From Bradyrhizobium liaoningense (GTDB lineage: Bacteria > Pseudomonadota > Alphaproteobacteria > Rhizobiales > Xanthobacteraceae): a stretch of DNA of 64,000 nucleotides. The notes below the pieces were generated by a model that searched no databases, was not told where the DNA came from, and saw only the letters and a list, made by a program, of their open reading frames with translations. The position numbers and the translations under genes are program-made. This document shows positions 11,365 through 18,462 of the stretch, piece after piece; positions within the stretch are counted from its first letter, which is position 1; every line of letters starts with the position of its first letter. The stretch lies in the NCBI RefSeq assembly GCF_018130785.1, contig NZ_JAFCJT010000003.1, positions 248,001-312,000 on the forward strand. Direction: 5' to 3'.

Positions 11365-12555
11365 TTACGCGCTCTTCTTCTGCCGCATCAGATCGGCGAA
11401 GCGCTGAAACAGGTAGTGCGAGTCGCGCGGACCGGGCGAGGCCTCGGGGTGGTACTGCACCGAGAACACCGGCTTGCCGTCGAGCTGGATGCCGCAATTG
11501 GAGCCGTCGAACAGCGAGATGTGGGTCTGCGTCGCGCCCTTCGGCAGCGTCGCCTCGTCCACGGCAAAACCGTGGTTCATCGACGTGATCTCGACCTTGC
11601 CGGTGGTCTCGTCCTTCACGGGATGATTGGCGCCGTGATGGCCCTGATGCATCTTCTTGGTCTTGGCGCCGACGGCGAGGCCGAGCATCTGGTGGCCGAG
11701 GCAAATCCCGAATGTCGGCGTGCCCGACTTGATGACGTCCTTGATGACAGGCACCGCATATTTGCCGGTCGCGGCCGGATCGCCCGGACCGTTGGACAGG
11801 AACACGCCATCCGGCTTCATCGCCAGAATGTCTTCGGACGAGGTCGTCGCCGGCACCACCGTGACCTTGCAGCCGACGCCGGCGAGCAGGCGCAGGATGT
11901 TGCGCTTGATGCCGTAGTCGATGGCGACGACGTTGAACTCCGGCTTCTCTTGTCGGCCAAAGCCCTTGTCCCACAGCCAGGGCGTCTCGTCCCAGGTGAA
12001 GCGCTGGCCGGAGGTGACCATTGGCACGAGGTCCATGCCCTCGAGGCCCGGCCATTCGCGCGCTTCTTCCTTCAGGCCATGCAGGTCGAACTCGCCGGTC
12101 TTGGAATGCGCGATCACGGCGTTGGGCATGCCCTTCGAGCGGATCAGCGCGGTCAGCGCGCGGGTATCGATGCCGGAAAGGCCGATGATGCCGCGTGCCT
12201 TCAGCCACTGGTCGAGGTGCTTGGTGGCGCGGTAGTTCGAGGGATCGGTGATCGCGGTGCGCAGGATCACGCCGCGCGCGCCGGGCGTCGCGGCCATGTT
12301 CACCGTCTCGATGTCCTCGTCGTTGGTACCGACATTGCCGATATGCGGGAAGGTGAAGGTGATGAGCTGGCCGGCATAGGAGGGATCGGTGAGGATCTCC
12401 TCATAGCCGGTCATCGCGGTGTTGAAGCAGACCTCACCGACGGCGTGGCCTTCGGCGCCGAGACCGAAGCCTTCCAGCACAGTGCCATCGGCGAGCACGA
12501 GGAGCGCGGTCGGTTTGTGGTCCGGCCAAGCGGGATCGTTGTCATGTTGTGTCAT
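11365..12555 (-). CDS. carA: Carbamoyl-phosphate synthase small subunit
   Basis: Glutamine amidotransferase subunit that hydrolyses glutamine and channels ammonia to CarB. The 396-residue protein has the N-terminal CPSase small-chain domain (VCFNTAMTGYEEILTDPSYA) and a class I GATase domain with nucleophile Cys285 in FGICLGHQM and the His369/Glu371 pair in QYHPEASPG. Length and motifs are normal. It is on the same strand as carB but about 4.2 kb upstream, with the cupin, methyltransferase, tRNA-like and MFS genes (minus strand) and the Dps and ArsR genes (plus strand) between. It is divergent from an alpha/beta hydrolase. Confidence 0.97.
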   Translation of the reverse strand: MTQHDNDPAWPDHKPTALLVLADGTVLEGFGLGAEGHAVGEVCFNTAMTGYEEILTDPSYAGQLITFTFPHIGNVGTNDEDIETVNMAATPGARGVILRTAITDPSNYRATKHLDQWLKARGIIGLSGIDTRALTALIRSKGMPNAVIAHSKTGEFDLHGLKEEAREWPGLEGMDLVPMVTSGQRFTWDETPWLWDKGFGRQEKPEFNVVAIDYGIKRNILRLLAGVGCKVTVVPATTSSEDILAMKPDGVFLSNGPGDPAATGKYAVPVIKDVIKSGTPTFGICLGHQMLGLAVGAKTKKMHQGHHGANHPVKDETTGKVEITSMNHGFAVDEATLPKGATQTHISLFDGSNCGIQLDGKPVFSVQYHPEASPGPRDSHYLFQRFADLMRQKKSA

Positions 12556-12701
12556 GAGCCCGGTTCATAGTCCGGGCCGGCGCCGCCGTCAAAGCGGAGA
12601 AGCGCCGATTCACATGCGTTTTTGCATATTTGACAGGTCCCCTCAGGCACTTAAGCTTGGCAGAATAATTTCCGGCATTTTCCGGGGCTTGCGAGGCAAT
12701 A

Positions 12702-13430
12702 ATGGATCAGACCACCCCGCTTCTGCTGATTCCGGGGCTGGCCTCCTCGGCCCGGATCTACGCCCCGGTCATCCCCGCGCTCTGGCGGTTCGGGCCGGTG
12801 ATGATTGCCAACCATATCCGCGATGACAGCATGGCGGCGATCGCGGCCCGCGTGCTGAGCGAGGCCCCGCCGCGCTTCGCGCTCGCCGGCCACTCCATGG
12901 GGGGCTACATCGCGCTCGAGATCATGCGCCAGGCGCCCGAGCGGGTTTCGAAGCTCGCGCTGATCAACACCCAGGCGCGGCCCGACACGCCTGAGGCCAC
13001 CGCGCGCCGCCGCGGCCTGATGGAACGCGCAAGGCGCGGCGAGCTGCGCGCGGCACGCGAGGAGATGTTTCCCGAACTGGTACATCCCTCGCGCCGCGAC
13101 GATGCCGGCATTCGCCAGCTCGTGCATGAGCAGGGCGACGACGTCGGTGTCGAGGGTTATCTCCGCCAGCAGACCGCGATCATTGCACGAGTGGATTCAC
13201 GGCCGACGCTCGCCACGATCAAATGCCCGACGCTGGTTCTGACGGGCGATCAGGACAACACGATCCCCAACGCGTTCTCAAGGGAGATGGCGGAGGGCAT
13301 TGCCGGCGCGAAGCTGGTTGTTCTGAAGAATTGCGGACACCTGCCGCAACCGGAGCAGCCCGAGGCGACGACGCGGGCGCTGGTCGAATGGCTGGGAACC
13401 CCGGTTGTCTCGGGGCCGCGAACGGCCTAG
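12702..13430 (+). CDS. Alpha/beta-fold hydrolase
   Basis: A 242-residue alpha/beta hydrolase. The nucleophile elbow is GHSMGGYIA with Ser65; the acid is probably in TGDQDNTIPNAFS and the His in NCGHLPQPEQPE. The N-terminal PLLLIPGLASSARIYAPVIP carries the oxyanion loop. Similar proteins act on esters or lactones; the substrate is unknown. It starts ATG at 12702 after GCGAGGCAATA and is followed 33 bases later by the yqeY-like gene, so the two may be co-transcribed. Confidence 0.88.
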   Translation: MDQTTPLLLIPGLASSARIYAPVIPALWRFGPVMIANHIRDDSMAAIAARVLSEAPPRFALAGHSMGGYIALEIMRQAPERVSKLALINTQARPDTPEATARRRGLMERARRGELRAAREEMFPELVHPSRRDDAGIRQLVHEQGDDVGVEGYLRQQTAIIARVDSRPTLATIKCPTLVLTGDQDNTIPNAFSREMAEGIAGAKLVVLKNCGHLPQPEQPEATTRALVEWLGTPVVSGPRTA

Positions 13431-13463
13431 ATCAGGCGTCGGATATTCGAAGGGATCACGATC

Positions 13464-13919
13464 ATGCTGCGCGACGACATCAACAATGCGGTCAAGGAGG
13501 CCATGAAGGCCAAGGACGAGCGCAAGCTGTCCACGCTGCGCATGGTCAACTCGACCATCAAGAACGCCGACATCGAGGCCCGCGGCAGTGGCAAGCCGCC
13601 GCTGAGCGATTCCGACCTGCTCGGCGTCTTTCAGAAGATGATCAAGCAGCGCCAGGAATCGGTCGAACTCTACGACAAGGGCGGCCGTGCCGAGCTCGCA
13701 GCCCAGGAGCGCGAGGAGATCGCAGTGATCTCGGCGTACTTGCCGAAGCAGATGTCGGATGACGAGGTGAAGAAAGCGATTTCGGATGCGATCGCCGAAA
13801 CGGGCGCCGCCGGCATGAAGGACATGGGCAAGGTGATCGCGGTGTTGCGCGCGAAGTACGCCGGCCAGATGGATTTCGGCAAGGCCAGCGGCCTGGTGAA
13901 GGCGGCACTGACGGGCTGA
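13464..13919 (+). CDS. GatB/YqeY-domain protein
   Basis: A 151-residue YqeY-type protein homologous to the tail domain of the tRNA-dependent amidotransferase GatB. Recognisable segments are MLRDDINNAVKEAMKAKDER at the start, LRMVNSTIKNADIE, and YLPKQMSDDEVKKAISDAI. The C-terminal half carries the GMKDMGKVIAVLRAKYAGQM helix pair. In many alphaproteobacteria it lies near carA and dnaG, as here. Biological role not established; a link to tRNA metabolism is inferred from the fold. Confidence 0.95.
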   Translation: MLRDDINNAVKEAMKAKDERKLSTLRMVNSTIKNADIEARGSGKPPLSDSDLLGVFQKMIKQRQESVELYDKGGRAELAAQEREEIAVISAYLPKQMSDDEVKKAISDAIAETGAAGMKDMGKVIAVLRAKYAGQMDFGKASGLVKAALTG

Positions 13920-13922
13920 ACT

Positions 13923-14095
13923 CTTACCCTCCCCTGGAGGGCCCTGGAGGGGGAGGCGCGATTGCGCGAAGCGCGAGCGGGGTGGGGTGATCTCTCCACT
14001 CGGGCACCGCTTGTGTGGAGAGACTGTCACCCCACCTCGGTTCGCATGTCGCTTTGCTCCATGCAAACCGATCCTCCCCCTCGAGAGGAGGATGG
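13923..14095. repeat. Large imperfect palindromic repeat
   Basis: A nested inverted repeat. The outer arms are CCTCCCCTGGAGG-like and CCTCCCCCTCGAGAGGAGG; the inner arms ggggtggggtgatctctccac and gtggagagactgtcacccca enclose CTCGGGCACCGCTTGT. It fills most of the gap between yqeY and the epoxide hydrolase. The structure suggests a non-autonomous dispersed element that I associate with Bradyrhizobium intergenic regions; only one copy is in this window. Confidence 0.65.
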
Positions 14096-14157
14096 GCACC
14101 TTTGTTGCCGCGTTCATTCGGTCTAGTCTTTCGGCACAAACAATCGGAGGGCAACCG

Positions 14158-15300
14158 ATGACCGGCGCCATCAAACCGTTTCGCATCGCCATCAACGACG
14201 ACATTCTCTCCGACCTCAAATCGCGTCTCGCCCGTACGCGCTGGCCGGAGGCGGAACTCGTCGACGACTGGAGCCAGGGCGCGCCGCTGAAGTGGATCCG
14301 GGAGATCTGCGCCTATTGGGCTGATGGCTACGACTGGCGGGCGCGTGAGGCGAAGCTCAACCGCTTCGAGCAGTTCACCACCGAGATCGACGGGCTCGAC
14401 GTCCACTTCATCCACGCGCGCTCGAAGGAGCCGTCGGCGCTGCCGCTGATCATCACCCATGGCTGGCCCGGCTCCATCGTCGAATTCCAGAAAGTGATCG
14501 CGCCGCTGGTCGATCCTGCCGCGCATGGCGGCAATCCTGCGGATGCGTTTCATGTGGTGTGTCCGTCGCTGCCGGGCTTTGGCTTCTCCGCCAAGCCAAA
14601 GACCACCGGCTGGGGCGTCGACCGCATCGCCGCGACCTGGGCGAAGCTGATGGATCGGCTCGGTTACGCGCGTTACGGTGCGCAGGGCGGCGACTGGGGT
14701 TCTGCGGTGACGACATCGCTGGGCGCGCAGGACGCCGAGCATTGCGCCGGCATCCACATCACGCTCGCCTTCAACGCGGCGCCAAAGGTCGAGGGCGAGC
14801 CGACGGCGGAGGAGAAGCGGGCACTCGCCGGCCTCAAGCATTACGTCGATCTCGATTCCGGCTATTCCAAACAGCAGTCGACGCGCCCGCAGACGCTCGG
14901 CTATGGCCTGACGGATTCGCCGAGCGGGCAGGCGGCCTGGATTCTGGAAAAATTCTGGGCCTGGACCGATTGCAACGGCCATCCCGAAAACATTTTTGAC
15001 AAGGACGAGCTGCTCGACAACGTCATGCTCTATTGGGTGACGGAGACGGCGACCTCCTCCGCACGGCTCTACTGGGAGAGTTTCGGCAGGCGCCGAACAA
15101 CCCCGGTCGTGAAGGTGCCGACCGGCGTCGCCGTGTTCCCCAAGGAGATCATCACGCCGGTCAGGCGCTGGATGGAGCCGAACTTTCCCAACATCATGCA
15201 CTGGAGCGAGATGGGGAAGGGCGGGCATTTCGCCGCATTCGAGCAGCCGGAGCTGTATGTTGGCGACGTCAGGAAATTCTTCCAGACGGTGCGCCGTTAG
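14158..15300 (+). CDS. Epoxide hydrolase (alpha/beta hydrolase, EHN domain)
   Basis: A 380-residue microsomal-type epoxide hydrolase. The N-terminal EHN domain (IKPFRIAINDDILSDLKSRL, TRWPEAE) is followed by the alpha/beta hydrolase core: oxyanion motif HGWPGS (101-106), nucleophile Asp179 in GGDWGS, and His357 in GKGGHFAAFEQPE. Such enzymes open epoxides to diols via an alkyl-enzyme ester. The ATG at 14158 is preceded by CGGAGGG; the earlier in-frame start runs into the repeat. It stands upstream of an acyl-CoA synthetase, but a dispersed repeat lies between, so a joint pathway is only possible. Confidence 0.92.
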   Translation: MTGAIKPFRIAINDDILSDLKSRLARTRWPEAELVDDWSQGAPLKWIREICAYWADGYDWRAREAKLNRFEQFTTEIDGLDVHFIHARSKEPSALPLIITHGWPGSIVEFQKVIAPLVDPAAHGGNPADAFHVVCPSLPGFGFSAKPKTTGWGVDRIAATWAKLMDRLGYARYGAQGGDWGSAVTTSLGAQDAEHCAGIHITLAFNAAPKVEGEPTAEEKRALAGLKHYVDLDSGYSKQQSTRPQTLGYGLTDSPSGQAAWILEKFWAWTDCNGHPENIFDKDELLDNVMLYWVTETATSSARLYWESFGRRRTTPVVKVPTGVAVFPKEIITPVRRWMEPNFPNIMHWSEMGKGGHFAAFEQPELYVGDVRKFFQTVRR

Positions 15301-15315
15301 GGGATGCCTCCGCAT

Positions 15316-15408
15316 CGTCATGCCCGGGCTTGTTCCGGGCACCCACGCGCTTAAAGTGGTTGCCAAGCAAGAAGAACGTGGATGGTCGGGACGAGCCCGG
15401 CTATGACG
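15316..15408. repeat. Dispersed palindromic repeat (CGTCATGCCCGGGCTTG type)
   Basis: Arms cgtcatgcccgggcttg...cacccacg and cgtggatggtcgggacgagcccggctatgacg are inverted. A shorter relative is at 60653-60718. Lies between the epoxide hydrolase and the acyl-CoA synthetase gene. Confidence 0.75.
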
Positions 15409-15436
15409 CTGAGAGTACGGGAAACGATCCAAGCCC

Positions 15437-17047
15437 ATGCTGACCGAAGCCAAGACCTACGACGAGCTCTACCGCAATTTCCGCTGGGACATTCCGGCAC
15501 GCTTCAACATGGCGGAGGCGTGCTGCGACCGCCATGCCGATGGCACCGGCCGCCTTGCGCTGGTCTATGTCGACGAGAACGGCGCGACCACGCGCACCTC
15601 CTTCGACGAGGTCGCGGAGATGTCGCGGCGCTTCGCCAATGTGCTGAAGGCGGACGGGCTCGTGCGCGGCGACTGCGTTGCGGTGTTCCTTTCGCAGTCT
15701 CTCGAATTGCCGATCGCGCATATGGCCGCGTTCCGCTCCGGGCTGATCTCGATCCCGCTGTTCGCGCTGTTCGGCGAGGACGCGCTGGAATTTCGGCTGT
15801 CGAACTCGCAGGCGAAGGCGATCATCACTGATGAGGCGGGCTGGGAGAAGCTCACGAAGATCCGCGATCGGCTGCCCTATTTGCAGGACATCTATATCAC
15901 GAGCGGCGCCGTGCACGCCGGCGCAAAACCGTTCTGGTCGGCGATCGAAACCGCGTCCGAGGACTTTGCGACCGTCGACACCGCGGCCGACGATCCCGCC
16001 CTGATCATCTACACATCGGGCACGACAGGCAATCCGAAGGGCGCGCTGCATGCGCATCGCGTCGTGCTCGGCCACCTGCCGAATGTCGAGATGTGCCACA
16101 ACTTCCTGCCGCGCCCCGGCGATCTGATGTGGACGCCGGCGGACTGGGCGTGGATCGGCGGCCTCGTCAACGGCCTGTTCGCATTCTGGTACCACGGCAT
16201 TCCGCTGGTGGGGCATCGCGCGCGAAAATTCGAGCCGCAGGCGGCGATGGAGATGATGGCCGACCTCGGTGTCCGCAACGTCTTCCTGCCGCCGACGGCG
16301 CTGAAGCTGATGCGGCAGGCTGGCGTGAAGCATCCGGGCGTCAAGCTGCGCAGCATTTTCACCGGCGGTGAATCACTCGGCGGCGAGCTGCTGGGCTGGG
16401 TGCGCGAGACTTTTGGCATCGATGCGCATGAAGTGTTTGGCCAGACCGAGTGCAACCTCGTGATCGGCAGCAACTCCAACCTGTTTCCGATCCGCCCGGG
16501 TTCGATGGGCAAGGCGACGCCGGGCTTCGACGTCCGCATCGTCGACGACAAGGGCGAGGAGCTGCCCACGGGGCAGCGCGGCATCATCGGCGTGCGGCAG
16601 CCATGCCCGTGCACGATGATCGAGTACTGGCGCAATCCGGACGCGACGACGAAGAAATATGCCGGCGAGTTCCTGCTGACCGGCGATCTCGGTATTCAGG
16701 ATGAGGACGGCTATTTCTGGTACGTCAGTCGCGAGGACGACGTTATTACCACCGCTGGCTATCGCGTCGGTCCGTCCGAGATCGAGCACACGCTGATGAA
16801 GCATCCCTCGGTTGCGATGGCGGCGGTGGTCGGCATCCCCGATCCGATCCGAACAGAATCGATCAAGGCCTGGATCGTGCTGCGTCCCGGCTTTGCAGCG
16901 AGCGACACGCTTGCGCGCGAGATCCAGGAATTCGTGAAGGTGCAACTCGCCGCCCACGAATATCCGCGCTTCGTCGCGTTCGCGGAGACGCTGCCGATGA
17001 CGGCCACGGGAAAGGTGCTGCGGCGCGAGCTGCGGGCGCGAGGTTAA
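15437..17047 (+). CDS. Acyl-CoA synthetase (AMP-forming, medium-chain type)
   Basis: A 536-residue ANL-superfamily enzyme that activates a carboxylic acid to its acyl-AMP and then acyl-CoA. The P-loop is YTSGTTGNPKGA (192-203). The acyl-adenylate motif VFGQTECNLVIG, the ATPase motif LLTGDLG and hinge YVSREDDVITTAGYRVGP follow, and the C-terminal catalytic Lys is in TATGKVLRREL. The sequence resembles the ACSM/medium-chain group. Substrate not determined. The next gene is a MarR regulator 27 bases downstream, probably in the same transcript. Confidence 0.93.
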   Translation: MLTEAKTYDELYRNFRWDIPARFNMAEACCDRHADGTGRLALVYVDENGATTRTSFDEVAEMSRRFANVLKADGLVRGDCVAVFLSQSLELPIAHMAAFRSGLISIPLFALFGEDALEFRLSNSQAKAIITDEAGWEKLTKIRDRLPYLQDIYITSGAVHAGAKPFWSAIETASEDFATVDTAADDPALIIYTSGTTGNPKGALHAHRVVLGHLPNVEMCHNFLPRPGDLMWTPADWAWIGGLVNGLFAFWYHGIPLVGHRARKFEPQAAMEMMADLGVRNVFLPPTALKLMRQAGVKHPGVKLRSIFTGGESLGGELLGWVRETFGIDAHEVFGQTECNLVIGSNSNLFPIRPGSMGKATPGFDVRIVDDKGEELPTGQRGIIGVRQPCPCTMIEYWRNPDATTKKYAGEFLLTGDLGIQDEDGYFWYVSREDDVITTAGYRVGPSEIEHTLMKHPSVAMAAVVGIPDPIRTESIKAWIVLRPGFAASDTLAREIQEFVKVQLAAHEYPRFVAFAETLPMTATGKVLRRELRARG

Positions 17048-17074
17048 AGTCTTCCAATTCAGCGTAATCAGCCA

Positions 17075-17542
17075 ATGCCAAAGACGTCTCAAGCCGCGGG
17101 GCTTCACCGCGCCTCACTTGCGAAGCTGCACGAACTGGATGCGGCGCTGGAGCTCATGTATTACGGTTGGCGCGGGATGACGCTCGAGGCCGACGAATAT
17201 CTTGCGAAGCAGGGCCTGTCGCGTCCGCACCATCGTATCCTCTACGTGGTGGCGCGCCGGCCCGATATCGCGATCGGCTCGCTGATCGAGATCCTCGGCA
17301 TCTCCAAGCAGGCCCTGAACAGGCCGCTCAACCTGCTGCTGGATCGCAAGCTCCTGACGTCGAAGCGAGCACCCGAGCAGCATCGCTCCAAGCTGCTGCG
17401 CCTGACGGGCGCTGGGCAACGCATCGAGCAAAAGGCATCGGACCACGAACGCAAGGTCCTACGCGAGGCGTTCGATCGCGCCGGGGCGTCGGGTGCGGCG
17501 GCATGGATGGCCGTCATGGGGGCGATCGCCGACAACAACTGA
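17075..17542 (+). CDS. MarR-family transcriptional regulator
   Basis: A 155-residue winged-helix repressor. Family features are the recognition segment IEILGISKQALNRPLNLLLD, the wing KLLTSKRAPEQHRSKLLRLT, and dimerisation helices at both ends (LHELDAALELMYYGWRGMTL). A perfect palindrome lies 12 bases past its stop codon, directly before the following two-gene unit, and is the most obvious binding site. Its ligand may be an aromatic or acyl compound from the neighbouring synthetase pathway; this is inference from context. Confidence 0.9.
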   Translation: MPKTSQAAGLHRASLAKLHELDAALELMYYGWRGMTLEADEYLAKQGLSRPHHRILYVVARRPDIAIGSLIEILGISKQALNRPLNLLLDRKLLTSKRAPEQHRSKLLRLTGAGQRIEQKASDHERKVLREAFDRAGASGAAAWMAVMGAIADNN

Positions 17543-17553
17543 CGATCCGTCAA

Positions 17554-17568
17554 GTCAACATAGTTGAC
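17554..17568. promoter_or_regulatory. Palindromic operator, probable MarR site
   Basis: GTCAAC-ATA-GTTGAC is a perfect 6-bp-arm inverted repeat, extended to AGTCAACATAGTTGACAT. It lies between the MarR gene and the NTF2-like gene, 56 bases before the latter's start, where it would overlap a promoter. Confidence 0.6.
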
Positions 17569-17623
17569 ATGAGGGGCGAGCTTTGCCACTTTCCTGACCA
17601 ACGAGCCAGGGGAGGGTTCCGCC

Positions 17624-17992
17624 ATGAGCGGATGGAGAATGGATCGCGCAGCCGCTGAGCGCTTTGTCGCGGCATGGTGTGCGAGCTGGTGCCGGGTCGA
17701 CATCGACGCGGTCGTCGCGCATTTTGCCGACAATGCGCAGATGCGCAGTCCTCTGGCGTTGACGCTGACCGGTTCTCCGGTCGTCACCGGCGCCGAGAAC
17801 ATCCGGGCCTATTGGCGCGAGGCCTATGGCCACATCGAAAGCGCCGACCTGAAGATCCAGAGCTGGAGCTGGGACGAGGCGATCGCGCGCCTGACCGTGT
17901 GGTGGCAGCTCGGCGACACGCGCGCCAGCGAGTTCATGGATTTCGACGATGCGGGCCGTGTGGCGCGCAGCGAAGCCTTCTACGGAAAATGA
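17624..17992 (+). CDS. SnoaL/NTF2-like protein
   Basis: A 122-residue alpha+beta cone-fold protein of the nuclear-transport-factor-2-like superfamily. Typical segments are AAAERFVAAWCASWCRVDID at the start, VVAHFADNAQMRSP in the first strand-helix region, ENIRAYWREAYGHIE, and the closing strands DEAIARLTVWWQL. The pocket of such proteins can hold small molecules or be catalytic; nothing shows which. Its stop codon overlaps the start of the next gene (ATGA), so the two are translationally coupled. Confidence 0.85.
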   Translation: MSGWRMDRAAAERFVAAWCASWCRVDIDAVVAHFADNAQMRSPLALTLTGSPVVTGAENIRAYWREAYGHIESADLKIQSWSWDEAIARLTVWWQLGDTRASEFMDFDDAGRVARSEAFYGK

Positions 17993-18438
17993 TCATGCAC
18001 CTTTCGGATTTCGTCCTGCTCCTCAACACGCTCTGGTTCGGCGGCGCCTTCATCCAGTTCAGCGTCGCCCAGCGCAACACGCTGAAGATACTCCTGCCGC
18101 GCGAAGAGCGCAGCAATCCGATCGCGCCGACCCTGGCGGCGAGCGTGGCGTTCCTGGGCGGGATGAATCTGCCGATCGGGCTTTTGTCGTTCTATCTTCT
18201 GGCCGCTCGTCCGGCCTTCTTCCAGCCGGTCGAGGCGCAGCTCGCGCTGTTCCTGTTCTTCGCCGCCTGCCACTTCAGCCAGTTCGCCTATAACCTTCCG
18301 GTCCTGATGCGCGGAGGACGTGTCGGCGTGGCTTACTGGCCCGTGCTGAAGGGCCCGATGCTGAGGATCTTCGTCATCGACGCGGCTTTGTTCGTGGCCA
18401 ACCTTGGCGTGGCGCTTCTACTCGCGTCGCGCTCCTGA
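17989..18438 (+). CDS. Small integral membrane protein, unknown function
   Basis: A 149-residue protein with about four hydrophobic helices: FVLLLNTLWFGGAFIQFSVA, a segment around ASVAFLGGMNLPIGLLSFYL, LALFLFFAACHFSQFAYNLP and FVIDAALFVANLGVALLLAS. Its ATG overlaps the stop of the NTF2-like gene by four bases; ATG at 17995 is an alternative. The ATGA coupling and the shared upstream palindrome imply that the two products work together under MarR control. I do not recognise a named family. Confidence 0.85.
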   Translation: MIMHLSDFVLLLNTLWFGGAFIQFSVAQRNTLKILLPREERSNPIAPTLAASVAFLGGMNLPIGLLSFYLLAARPAFFQPVEAQLALFLFFAACHFSQFAYNLPVLMRGGRVGVAYWPVLKGPMLRIFVIDAALFVANLGVALLLASRS

Positions 18439-18462
18439 CGGGCAAGATCCTGCGGCGCGAGC

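Noticed and set aside
13924..15453. A 509-codon minus-strand frame.
   Set aside because: Runs through repeats and opposite the epoxide hydrolase, which has all catalytic motifs.
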